NCBI GenBank assembly: GCA_964424805.1 | Contig: CAYRKH010000001.1 | Span: 70,826 to 134,825, forward strand | Direction of reading: 5' to 3' | From: IDS-8 sp964424805 | GTDB taxonomy: Bacteria; Pseudomonadota; Gammaproteobacteria; Steroidobacterales; Woeseiaceae | Length of the DNA: 64,000 nucleotides | Part shown: piece by piece, positions 1-7,735 of the stretch | Position numbering within the stretch: the stretch's first letter is position 1 | Layout of the letters: the number at the start of each line of letters is the position of its first letter | The notes under the pieces: generated by a model | Told to the model about the DNA's origin: nothing | The model's database searches: none | The model's input: the letters and a program-made list of their open reading frames with translations, nothing else | Program-made: the position numbers and the translations under genes

Positions 1-624
1 ATTCACCGTCGTTCGCAGCCGGAAGTCGCTTAAGGGAGCGACCTCGTCGGCGGTGACGAGCCACGGCCCGAGCGCGCCGCTGTGCTCGAAGTTCTTGCCC
101 TGGGTGACGTTGAACTTGGCGTGGCGGAGCCAGTCCCGGACCGATCCCTCGTTCATGAGCGAGACGCCGGCGACGTGCTCGTGTGCCCGGGCTTCCGGAA
201 TACGCCGGCCCTCCCGGCCGATCACCAGGGCGATCTCGCCCTCGTAGTCGAGCTGCTCGGATTCGGGCGGTTTGACCAGCGGCTGCGCGTGCCCCGTGAG
301 CGATTCGCGGGCGCGCATGAACACGCTGGGATACGGCGGGGCGGCGGAGCCGTCCTTGTACTCGGCGTTGCGGTCGGGATAGTTCACCCCGATGCAGATG
401 ATCTTCTCGGGATTCGGGATCGTCGGCAGGAACCGGACCTCGTCGCAGGCGAAATCGGCCGGCGCGGACTCGGCGGCCCGGCGCAGCACGGCCGTTGCAT
501 CGGCACGCAGCACCGCGCGCAGGTCGGGGAACCCGGGCAGGCGGCGGCCGAGATCGACGATGCCGGTGTCCGTCACCGCGCCGAAGCTTGCACGTCCGCG
601 GCTTTCGAAGCTCGCGAGTTTCAC
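1..624 (-). CDS. Fumarylacetoacetate hydrolase (FAH) family protein, C-terminus cut by window edge
   Basis: 208 codons are visible. The GTG start at 624 overlaps the TGA of the upstream DapA-like gene (GTGA, 621-624), which fixes the start and suggests translational coupling. The reading frame gives hallmark FAH segments: PNPEKIICIGVNY, then DYEGEIALVIGREG with the paired acidic metal ligands, then TQGKNFEHSGALGPWLV near the cut. The family binds Mg or Mn and does C-C bond hydrolysis, decarboxylation or isomerisation. Next to hpaE and hpaF, the expected role is HpaG-like (decarboxylation and isomerisation of the ring-opened product) or acylpyruvate hydrolysis. Roughly the last 70-80 residues are missing. 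The family call is firm; the substrate is inferred. Confidence 0.85.
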   Translation of the reverse strand, partial: MKLASFESRGRASFGAVTDTGIVDLGRRLPGFPDLRAVLRADATAVLRRAAESAPADFACDEVRFLPTIPNPEKIICIGVNYPDRNAEYKDGSAAPPYPSVFMRARESLTGHAQPLVKPPESEQLDYEGEIALVIGREGRRIPEARAHEHVAGVSLMNEGSVRDWLRHAKFNVTQGKNFEHSGALGPWLVTADEVAPLSDFRLRTTVN

Positions 625-1532
625 GCGCGCGATGCCGGGCCGGCCAGGCCGGCGCGTTCCAGCACGCCGTCGAGCCGCTGTTCCACTTCCTTCGTTGCCG
701 GTGCGTTCGGCAGCCGGTGGCTGTTCTCTGAGAGCAGGCCGAGGCGCTTCATCATGTATTTCACGGGGATCGGGTTCGTGTCGTAGAACACGGCCTGGTT
801 GATCTCGAGAAGGGCTTCGTGCAGCGCGCGGGCCCGCGGCAGGTCCCCGGCGTCGACGGCGTCGCAGAGATCCGCGAGCGCGCGCGGCCGCAGGTTGCCG
901 ACGGCATTCATGAGGCCGCAGGCGCCGATCGCCATCATCGGGAACGACAGCTCTTCCAGGCCGACGAAAATCCGGAACTCCGGCCCGAGCCGCGTGAGCG
1001 CGGCGGACGCGAAGCCCAGGTCGTTCACCGCGTGCTTCATGCCGACGAAGGTCGGCGATTTGTCGCGCAGCTCCATGAGCGTGTCGAGCGTGACGCTGAC
1101 CGCCGTGCGGCCGGGGATGTGGTACACCATCCAGGGCGTGTCGTGCTGCGACGCCAGCCGAAGGTAGTACTGCACGAGGCCCCGCTGGGGCGGGCGCAGG
1201 TAATAGGGGGTAACGATCAGCAGGGCATCGGCGCCGGCGGCGACGGCGTGGCGGGTGAGGACCTCGGATTCCGCGAGCGACTGCGATCCCGTCGCGGCGA
1301 CCACCGGAAGGCGCCCGCCGACCGCTTCCATCGCCACGTCCACGAGCCGGTTGCGCTCGTCGACGGACAGTGTCGAGGGCTCGGCCGTGGTGCCGTTGAC
1401 CAGTATGCCGTGGGATCCCTGCTCGAGCTGGTATTCGCACAGCGCGGCAAAGGCGTCGTAGTCCACGGCATCGTCACGAAAGGGCGTGATGAGGGGTGGA
1501 ATGGAACCGCGCAGGCGGCTCAGGTCGTTCAT
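621..1532 (-). CDS. Dihydrodipicolinate synthase (DapA) superfamily aldolase/hydratase-aldolase
   Basis: 303 residues, normal for the class I, Schiff-base DapA/NanA superfamily. Visible motifs are NGTTAEPSTLS (GTTGE-type carboxylate loop), TPYYLRP (catalytic Tyr) and FVGMKHAVND (Schiff-base Lys). It is the first gene of a minus-strand operon that continues into the FAH gene, and is divergent from hpaF/hpaE. Lysine biosynthesis is unlikely in this setting. Some family members are hydratase-aldolases that release pyruvate from aromatic ring-cleavage products, so it may replace HpaH and/or HpaI, neither of which is visible here. The family is sure; the reaction is inferred. Confidence 0.85.
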   Translation of the reverse strand: MNDLSRLRGSIPPLITPFRDDAVDYDAFAALCEYQLEQGSHGILVNGTTAEPSTLSVDERNRLVDVAMEAVGGRLPVVAATGSQSLAESEVLTRHAVAAGADALLIVTPYYLRPPQRGLVQYYLRLASQHDTPWMVYHIPGRTAVSVTLDTLMELRDKSPTFVGMKHAVNDLGFASAALTRLGPEFRIFVGLEELSFPMMAIGACGLMNAVGNLRPRALADLCDAVDAGDLPRARALHEALLEINQAVFYDTNPIPVKYMMKRLGLLSENSHRLPNAPATKEVEQRLDGVLERAGLAGPASRA

Positions 1533-1552
1533 TGAACAATACTCCCGAATCT

Positions 1553-1614
1553 ATTGACCCGGTCGGCGCGAGTGTTACCATAGATAATTAACATGTTAAT
1601 TGGATCGGGTCAAT
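1553..1614. promoter_or_regulatory. Divergent regulatory region with a 16-bp perfect palindrome and flanking inverted repeats
   Basis: Between the divergent starts at 1532 and 1613. AATTAACATGTTAATT (1586-1601) is a perfect palindrome. ATTGACCCGGTC (from 1553) is repeated inverted, 11 of 12, as GATCGGGTCAAT ending at 1614. The right copy runs into the hpaF start codon. This is a plausible operator for a pathway regulator; no regulator gene for this block lies in the window. Confidence 0.5.
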
Positions 1615-2017
1615 GCCGCACCAGGTAGTGGAGTACTCCGCCAATCTCGAGGGCGCGCTCGACATACGCGGCCTGGTCGATTGCCTGCACGAGGCGGCCC
1701 TGCAGACCGGCACCTTCCCGCTGGCGGGATTGCGCACGCGCGCGGTGCGGCGCGACGTTTACCGAATCGCGGACGGCCATCCGGACAATGCCTTCGTGCA
1801 CGTGCTGCTGCGCATCCGCTTCGGGCGTTCGCTTGCCGACCGGGAGCGCGCCGCCGACAGCATCTCGCAGGCGCTGTTCGAATTCCTGGCCGACCTGAGC
1901 GCCGAACGGCCGCTGGCAATTTCATTCGACATCCAGGACATCGATCCGCATACCAACCGCAAGAGCAACAATCTCCGCGGTTACCTTGCCGAGCGCGGCC
2001 GCGGGGGCGGCGAATGA
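1613..2017 (+). CDS. hpaF: 5-carboxymethyl-2-hydroxymuconate delta-isomerase (HpaF/CHMI)
   Basis: 134 residues, normal for the trimeric CHMI group of the tautomerase superfamily. Met is followed directly by Pro (MPHQVVEYS), and that N-terminal proline is the catalytic base of the superfamily. The C-terminal part contains a family-typical run around DPHTNRKSNN. The enzyme isomerises the ring-opened dicarboxylic acid of the homoprotocatechuate pathway before decarboxylation. It starts the plus-strand operon and overlaps hpaE by ATGA (2014-2017). Confidence 0.88.
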   Translation: MPHQVVEYSANLEGALDIRGLVDCLHEAALQTGTFPLAGLRTRAVRRDVYRIADGHPDNAFVHVLLRIRFGRSLADRERAADSISQALFEFLADLSAERPLAISFDIQDIDPHTNRKSNNLRGYLAERGRGGGE

Positions 2018-3531
2018 GCACGTCGCTCGAGCAGAACCGGAACGATTGCGAAGCCCTGCTCGAGCGTTTCCGGCGCGACACCCTCGGGCATTTCATCGGC
2101 GGGGAACGCACACCGGGCACGTCGGGTGAAAGTTTCGAGAACGTCTCGCCGGTCGACGGCGCGTCGATGGGCCGGGTTGCCGCCGGCAGCGCCGATGACG
2201 TGGAGCGTGCCTGCGCCGCGGCCGACGCCGCGTTCAGCGACTGGCGGCGCACCTCGGGCAAGGTCCGGCGTCGCCTCCTGCTGGCGGTCGCCGACGGTAT
2301 TGCGGCGCGCAGCCGTGAGATCGCGCTCGTCGAGAGCGCGGATACGGGGCAGCCGATCCGCTTCATGAGCAAGGCGGCGGCCCGCGGCGCCGACAATTTC
2401 CGCTTTTTTGCCGATCGCGCGCCCGACGCTGCCGACGGCCTCGCGCTGCCGGCGGACGAGCACCTGAACTACACGATGCGGCAGCCGATCGGCCCGGTGG
2501 GCGTCATCACGCCGTGGAACACGCCGTTCATGCTCGCGACGTGGAAGATCGCGCCGGCGCTCGCGGCCGGCTGCACGGTGGTGCACAAGCCGGCGGAGTG
2601 GACGCCGCTCTCCGCGGCGATCCTCGCGGAAATCTGCGCGGAAGCCGGGCTGCCGCCGGGCGTGCTGAACGGCGTCAACGGCAGCGGCGAGACGGCCGGG
2701 CGGGCGGTCACCGAGCATCCCGCGATCCGGGCGGTAGCCTTCGTCGGGGAAACCGTCACCGGCAGCCGCATCATGCGCCAGGGTGCGGAGACCCTGAAGC
2801 GGGTACATTTCGAGCTCGGCGGCAAGAACCCGGTGATCGTGTTCGACGATGCCAATCTCGATCGCGCGCTGGACGCGGTCGTGTTCATGATCTACAGCCT
2901 CAACGGTGAGCGCTGCACGTCGTCCAGCCGCCTGCTCGTCCAGAAGTCCATCGAGGAAACCTTCATTGCAAAGCTTACGGAACGCATCGGCCGGTTGAAG
3001 GTCGGCCACCCGCTGGACCCGGCAACGGAAATCGGTCCGCTGGTGCATCCCCGGCACGTCGAGAAAGTCACCGGCTATTTCGCTCGTGCCGAAGCCGGCG
3101 GTGCACGCATCGCGGCGGGCGGCGCCGCCGCGGCAGGGGGCGGCAACTACGTGCAGCCCACGCTGTTCACCGGCGCCACGAACGACATGGCAATCGCGCA
3201 GGAGGAGATATTCGGTCCCGTGCTGACGGCGATGACCTTCGATGACGAGATCGAGGCGCTGCGCCTCGCGAACGACGTCCGCTACGGCCTCGCCGCGTAC
3301 GTCTGGACGTCCGATATCGGCCGCGGGCATCGCCTGGCGCGCGCCCTCGATGCCGGCATGGTCTGGATCAACTCCGAAAACAACCGGCACCTGCCCGCGC
3401 CGTTCGGCGGCATGAAAGCCAGCGGCATCGGCCGCGACGGCGGCGACTACAGCTTCGACTTCTACATGGAAACCAAGAACGTGTGCGTGGCGCTCGATAC
3501 CCACCGCGTGCCGGTGCTGGGCGGCGCATGA
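2014..3531 (+). CDS. hpaE: 5-carboxymethyl-2-hydroxymuconate semialdehyde dehydrogenase (HpaE-type)
   Basis: 505 residues from the ATG that overlaps the hpaF stop. The open frame extends to 1600, but that extension is only the antisense-free shadow of hpaF. It is a full NAD(P)-dependent aldehyde dehydrogenase: GPVGVITPWNTPF in the Rossmann domain, HFELGGKNPVIV with the general-base Glu, NGERCTSSSRLLV with the catalytic Cys, and EEIFGPVLTAMTF. The Cys motif and the length resemble HpaE, which oxidises the semialdehyde made by extradiol cleavage of homoprotocatechuate. Gene order with hpaF supports this. A related semialdehyde substrate remains possible because the dioxygenase is not a single-chain HpaD. 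Confidence 0.85.
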   Translation: MSTSLEQNRNDCEALLERFRRDTLGHFIGGERTPGTSGESFENVSPVDGASMGRVAAGSADDVERACAAADAAFSDWRRTSGKVRRRLLLAVADGIAARSREIALVESADTGQPIRFMSKAAARGADNFRFFADRAPDAADGLALPADEHLNYTMRQPIGPVGVITPWNTPFMLATWKIAPALAAGCTVVHKPAEWTPLSAAILAEICAEAGLPPGVLNGVNGSGETAGRAVTEHPAIRAVAFVGETVTGSRIMRQGAETLKRVHFELGGKNPVIVFDDANLDRALDAVVFMIYSLNGERCTSSSRLLVQKSIEETFIAKLTERIGRLKVGHPLDPATEIGPLVHPRHVEKVTGYFARAEAGGARIAAGGAAAAGGGNYVQPTLFTGATNDMAIAQEEIFGPVLTAMTFDDEIEALRLANDVRYGLAAYVWTSDIGRGHRLARALDAGMVWINSENNRHLPAPFGGMKASGIGRDGGDYSFDFYMETKNVCVALDTHRVPVLGGA

Positions 3532-3863
3532 GCCTTTACCAGGTACAGAAGGTCCTCTACGCGCTCAATCGCGACGCCCGGGTGCAGGAGCAGTTCCGCG
3601 AGGAACCCGCCCGGCTGCTGCGCGATTACGACCTGACCGACGAGGAGCGGCAGGCACTGGTCGACGGCGATATCGGTCTCCTGTACGTGCTCGGCGTGAA
3701 CGGCCAGATCCTGATGCACTTTGCCGCTTTCCTCGGCATCGCATGGTTCGACTACCTCGAGCTGATGCGCGATGGCGTGCGGCGGCACGGCCCGGTGCGC
3801 GCCGGGGTCTACGCGATGACCGGGGGAGGGGAGAGCTTCACCGTGGAGGAGCAGCGCCGATGA
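3528..3863 (+). CDS. LigA-type small (alpha) subunit of a class III extradiol dioxygenase
   Basis: 111 residues, all helical in appearance (YQVQKVLYALNRDARVQ, EEPARLLRDYDLTDEE), matching the LigA family that lids the active site of LigB. It overlaps hpaE by ATGA and the LigB gene by ATGA. LigA has no catalytic metal of its own. The pairing with the next gene indicates an alpha2beta2 protocatechuate 4,5-dioxygenase-like enzyme. Confidence 0.85.
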   Translation: MSLYQVQKVLYALNRDARVQEQFREEPARLLRDYDLTDEERQALVDGDIGLLYVLGVNGQILMHFAAFLGIAWFDYLELMRDGVRRHGPVRAGVYAMTGGGESFTVEEQRR

Positions 3864-4687
3864 GCCTGGTGTACGCGGGCGTCTGCAGCCATGCGCCGGG
3901 CATCACCGGGCGCGCCGGGCTGGTAGAGAACAAGCCGCTGCGGGATGCTTTTTACGCGGCGCTGGACGCCGAGCGGCGCGCGATCGAGGCCGCGAAGCCC
4001 TGCGCGCTCGTTGTCGTCGCCGCGGAGCATTTCGCGAATTTTTTCATGAACAACATGCCCGCGTACTGCATCGGCATCGGCGACAGGCATCACGGACCGA
4101 TCGAGGATACGGAGTGGCTGGGCATCGAACGCCGCGAGGTCCCCGGCGCGCCGGCGCTCGGGCTCGCGCTTGCGACCGAGATCATGCAGACGGTGGACGT
4201 GGCGTACGCCGAGGAATGGAAGTTCGATCACGGGATCATGGTGCCGCTGCACTTCCTGACGCCGCGCTACGACCTGCCCGTCATCCCGGTCAATATCAAC
4301 TGCCAGGGACCGCCGCTCACGCCGCTGCACCGCGCCTGGGCGTTCGGCGAGGCGCTGCGGCGTGCCTGCGACCGCGTGCAAGAGCGCGTGGCGGTTATCG
4401 GCACGGGCGGCATTTCACACTGGCCGGCGACGCCCGACTCGGGAAAGATCAACGAGAGCTGGGACCGGGAGTGCCTCGACCGGCTGATGCGGCAGGACCG
4501 CGAGGCGCTGCTCGGCTACGGCGATACGGAAACCTACCGCGATGCCGGGCAGGGCGGCTTCGAGATCCGCACCTACATCGCGGCGGCCGCCGCGGCGCGC
4601 GGGCCGGGCACGCTGAAGTTCTACACGGCGGAGCTGCCGATCTTCGCCGTGGGCTGCACGGTCGCGCGCTTCGAACTGGCGCACTGA
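3860..4687 (+). CDS. LigB-type catalytic (beta) subunit of a class III extradiol dioxygenase
   Basis: 275 residues. Expected Fe(II) and acid-base residues are visible: His11 (CSHAPG), His57 (AAEHFANFF), His124 (FDHGIMVP), His187 (GGISHWP) and Glu235 (GGFEIRTY). It cleaves a catecholic ring next to the diol with O2. Its neighbours HpaE and HpaF predict a homoprotocatechuate-like ring, but LigAB enzymes are classically specific for protocatechuate or gallate, so the true substrate cannot be read from sequence. It sits between the LigA gene (4-base overlap) and the flavin monooxygenase. Confidence 0.88.
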   Translation: MSLVYAGVCSHAPGITGRAGLVENKPLRDAFYAALDAERRAIEAAKPCALVVVAAEHFANFFMNNMPAYCIGIGDRHHGPIEDTEWLGIERREVPGAPALGLALATEIMQTVDVAYAEEWKFDHGIMVPLHFLTPRYDLPVIPVNINCQGPPLTPLHRAWAFGEALRRACDRVQERVAVIGTGGISHWPATPDSGKINESWDRECLDRLMRQDREALLGYGDTETYRDAGQGGFEIRTYIAAAAAARGPGTLKFYTAELPIFAVGCTVARFELAH

Positions 4688-4715
4688 CGGGGCCGCGGGC
4701 GGCGCGGGGGATGGC

Positions 4716-6416
4716 ATGAGACCGGCGGGGCGGGGCGAGCTCGATTCCCTTTACTTCCGGTATCCGTACTACCCGTTCCGCAGGCCGCCGGAGCTCGACG
4801 GTGCGCGTCCGCTGCATCCGGTCGCCATCGCCGGCGCGGGGCCGGTCGGTCTCGCCGCCGCCCTCGAGCTCGCGCGCCGGGGGATCGCCTGCGTGGTGCT
4901 GGATCGCAAGCACACCGTCAACGACGGCAGCCGTGCCATCTGCGTGTCCCGCCACAGCTTCGAGACGCTGCAGCAGCTCGGCGTGTCAAAACGCTTCGAA
5001 ACCAAGGCCCTCGGCTGGACGCGCGGGCGCTGCTACTACCGCGACCGCCTGATCTATCGCCTGGAAATGCCGCATTCGGAGCACGAACGCTTCCTGCCGA
5101 TGTACAACCTCCAGCAGCAGTACATCGAGCAGTTCCTCATCGAGCGGGCCGCGGCTTTTCCCGACCTGGTCGACCTGCGGTGGCAGAGCGAACTGACCGG
5201 CGTCAGCGAGGACGGGGACGAAATCGTGTCGACGGTCGAAACGGCCGCGGGCGCGTACCGGCTGCGTTCAAGCTACCTGGTCGCGGCGGACGGCGCGGCC
5301 AGCTCCGTCCGCAAGTTCCTCGGGCTGCGCCTCAACGGGGAGAACCTGCCGGGGCGCTACGTGATCGCCGACGTGGCGATGCAGCACGACTTCCCGACCG
5401 AGCGCCGGTCGTTCTTCGAATCCGCGGCCAACCCCGATTCCACGATCCTGATCCACCGCCAGCCGGACGACATCTGGCGCGTGGACTGGCAGCTCCGCGA
5501 TCGCGAGGACCCGGACGCTGCCATCGCGGAAAAGAACGTACGCTGTCGCGTGCAGGCGATCCTCGACATGATCGGGCACGACGGTGACTGGGAGCTGGAG
5601 TGGTGGAGCATCTACACCGCCAATACCCTCTGCCTGGACGAATACCGGCACGGGCGCATCCTGTTCGCCGGCGACGCGGCGCACATCGTGCCGATCTTCG
5701 GGGTGCGCGGGCTGAACAACGGGTTCGACGACGCGATCAACGCGGCCTGGAAGCTCGCGTACGTGCTCGCCGGCCGCGCCGGGGACGAACTGCTCGACAG
5801 CTACACGCCGGAACGCCGGGGCGCGACGCTCGACGTGTTCCGCAATGCCGGCCGGAGCTCGCGTTTCATGACGCCGCCGACGCGGGGGTATGCGCTCATG
5901 CGCAAGGCGGCCCTGCAGCTTTCGCTGTCGCAGGCGTTCGCGCGCCGGCTGGCCGATCCCCGCCAGGTCGTGCCCTATACGTACGCGGAAAGCCCGCTCA
6001 CCAGTCGGCCCGGGCGCGACAGGGAGTTTGCCGGCGGCGTGCCCGCCGGGGCGGCGGCGGTAAACCGCCGGGTCGGGGACGGCGACTTCCTGCTCGATCA
6101 CGTCGGGTGCGGGTTCACGGGGCTTTATTTCCACGAGCGCTCGAAGCTGCCCGGGGACGTGCCGACGCTCGCGCGGCGGCTTGCCGGGATCGACCCGGAC
6201 TTCCGGCTGGTTTGCGTGTCGCGGGCGGACCCTGGTGGCGCTGAGGTCGATGTGCTGGCGGACGGCGGCGGGAACGTCTTCGACGGCTACGGCGCGCGCG
6301 ATGGGACGTTCTACCTGCTGCGGCCCGACCGTCACGTCGCCGGCCGCTGGTCGACGCTGGCGACAGCGGAAATCGAGGCGGCGCTTTACAGGGCACTCGG
6401 AGGAGGACAACCATGA
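4716..6416 (+). CDS. FAD-dependent aromatic-ring monooxygenase, PheA/TfdB/MhpA family
   Basis: 566 residues with the three fingerprints of class A flavoprotein hydroxylases: GAGPVGLAAALELARRG (FAD ADP), VAADGAASSVRKFLG (DG motif) and RILFAGDAAHIVPIFG (GD motif). A thioredoxin-like C-terminal domain follows, as in phenol and 3-(3-hydroxyphenyl)propionate hydroxylases. It would hydroxylate a phenolic acid with NAD(P)H and O2 to give the catechol used by the LigAB dioxygenase. This one-component enzyme stands where HpaBC usually does. The ATG at 4711 is followed at once by TGA, so 4716 is used. It overlaps the DUF2783 gene by ATGA. Confidence 0.87.
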   Translation: MRPAGRGELDSLYFRYPYYPFRRPPELDGARPLHPVAIAGAGPVGLAAALELARRGIACVVLDRKHTVNDGSRAICVSRHSFETLQQLGVSKRFETKALGWTRGRCYYRDRLIYRLEMPHSEHERFLPMYNLQQQYIEQFLIERAAAFPDLVDLRWQSELTGVSEDGDEIVSTVETAAGAYRLRSSYLVAADGAASSVRKFLGLRLNGENLPGRYVIADVAMQHDFPTERRSFFESAANPDSTILIHRQPDDIWRVDWQLRDREDPDAAIAEKNVRCRVQAILDMIGHDGDWELEWWSIYTANTLCLDEYRHGRILFAGDAAHIVPIFGVRGLNNGFDDAINAAWKLAYVLAGRAGDELLDSYTPERRGATLDVFRNAGRSSRFMTPPTRGYALMRKAALQLSLSQAFARRLADPRQVVPYTYAESPLTSRPGRDREFAGGVPAGAAAVNRRVGDGDFLLDHVGCGFTGLYFHERSKLPGDVPTLARRLAGIDPDFRLVCVSRADPGGAEVDVLADGGGNVFDGYGARDGTFYLLRPDRHVAGRWSTLATAEIEAALYRALGGGQP

Positions 6417-6604
6417 GCAGGCGGCTGCCTTTCGAAGGCCTCGAGCAGGCCTACGATTTGCTGGCGCAGGCGATCGACGCGGCCGGCCCGGACAAGGAAG
6501 CGCTGTTCCTTACCAAGCTGTGCCTGGTGCTGGCGCATCACCTGGGCGATCTCGCGACGTTCGAAGCGGCGATCGCCGCGGCAAAGGCGGACCTCGACGC
6601 CTGA
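6413..6604 (+). CDS. DUF2783 small protein
   Basis: 63 residues, start ATG overlapping the monooxygenase stop. Content is helical: FEGLEQAYDLLAQAID, then LTKLCLVLAHHLGD, then a C-terminal helix. It matches the DUF2783 pattern as I recall it, a family commonly found right after FAD-dependent aromatic monooxygenases. No catalytic residues are apparent. A chaperone or effector role for the flavoprotein is only a guess. It is the last gene of this operon. Confidence 0.75.
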   Translation: MSRRLPFEGLEQAYDLLAQAIDAAGPDKEALFLTKLCLVLAHHLGDLATFEAAIAAAKADLDA

Positions 6605-6645
6605 GGCGGTTCGCGCCGTCACGCGTATCCTGAGAAAATAGCGGT

Positions 6646-7629
6646 ATGACGCATGCTTCGAAGGAACCCGTCGTGGCCGTGGCCCCGATGATGGACTGGA
6701 CGGACCGGCACTGCCGCTACTTCCTGCGGCTGCTCGACCCGCGTGCGCGGCTGTACACGGAAATGGTAACGGCCGCCGCCGTGCTGCACGGCGATGCGGA
6801 CCGGCTCTTGCAGTTCGATCCGGCGGAGCATCCGGTCGCGCTGCAGCTCGGCGGCAGCGAGCCGGCGGCGATGGCAGCGGCCGCGCGTACGGGAGCACGG
6901 TTCGGGTACGACGAGATCAACATCAACGTGGGCTGCCCGAGCGACCGGGTGCAAAGCGGCGCGTTCGGCGCCTGCCTGATGGCCGATCCCGGCCGGGTCG
7001 CCGCCTGCGTGCGGGCGATCCGGGAGGCGGTCGATGTCCCCGTGACCGTGAAGACGCGCATCGGGATAGACGACCGCGACAGCTATGCATTCCTTTGCGA
7101 TTTTTTGGAGCCGGTAGCCGAAGCCGGCTGCGATACGTTTCTCGTGCACGCGCGCAAGGCGATCCTCGCGGGCCTGAGTCCGAAGGAGAATCGTACGGTC
7201 CCGCCCCTCGATTACGAGCGCGTGTACCGGCTCAAGCGGGACTACCCGGAGCTGACGATCGTGCTGAACGGCGGCGTTGCCACCACGGCGGCAGCGCTTC
7301 AGCACCTCGAGCGCGTCGATGGCGTAATGATCGGCCGTGAGGCCTACCAGAATCCCTGGTTCCTCGTGGAACTGGGACGCGCGCTGCGGGACGGGGCGGA
7401 TTTGCCGCAGAGCCGCGAGGCGGTGGTGCGGCGCCTGCTGCCCTACATCGAGGCGCAGCTTGCCGCGGGCGCGGAGCTCAAGCACATCACGCGCCACATC
7501 CTCGGCCTGTTTACCGGGCTGCCGGGCGCGCGCCGCTGGCGGCGTTACCTGAGCGAGCGCTCGCATCGCCCCGGTGCCGGCGCGGAGGTCGTCGAGCAGG
7601 CGCTGGAGGCGCTGCCGGCCGCGGCCTGA
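6646..7629 (+). CDS. dusA: tRNA-dihydrouridine(20/20a) synthase DusA
   Basis: 327 residues, FMN-dependent TIM barrel followed by the helical tRNA-binding domain. VAPMMDWTDRHCRYF, LYTEMVT and the long signature from NVGCPSDRVQ to FGACLM (residues 94-112) are specific for DusA; Cys97 is the expected catalytic cysteine. LNGGV and the MIGREAYQNPW phosphate-binding segment follow. It reduces U20/U20a in the tRNA D-loop. It lies 41 bases after the aromatic operon and is a housekeeping gene, not part of it. It converges on the metallophosphoesterase gene. Confidence 0.95.
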   Translation: MTHASKEPVVAVAPMMDWTDRHCRYFLRLLDPRARLYTEMVTAAAVLHGDADRLLQFDPAEHPVALQLGGSEPAAMAAAARTGARFGYDEININVGCPSDRVQSGAFGACLMADPGRVAACVRAIREAVDVPVTVKTRIGIDDRDSYAFLCDFLEPVAEAGCDTFLVHARKAILAGLSPKENRTVPPLDYERVYRLKRDYPELTIVLNGGVATTAAALQHLERVDGVMIGREAYQNPWFLVELGRALRDGADLPQSREAVVRRLLPYIEAQLAAGAELKHITRHILGLFTGLPGARRWRRYLSERSHRPGAGAEVVEQALEALPAAA

Positions 7630-7694
7630 AGGAAGGGCGGACGCGGCGCTGACCCTGGCAGCTCGCGATTTCGGCATTGAAATGCCCCGGTCAA

Positions 7695-7709
7695 GGCCCC
7701 GGAGGGGCC
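7695..7709. terminator. GC hairpin between convergent genes
   Basis: GGCCCC-GGA-GGGGCC, a perfect 6-bp stem in the 106-bp gap between dusA and the metallophosphoesterase gene. There is no T-run on either side, so it is at best a weak bidirectional pause or terminator. Confidence 0.3.
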
Positions 7710-7735
7710 ATCCTGGCGCTAGCTTCCCCGCTGGC

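Noticed and set aside
1600..2013. N-terminal extension of the HpaE frame
   Set aside because: It overlaps hpaF entirely in another frame; the ATGA overlap at 2014 and the ALDH domain start support the shorter protein.
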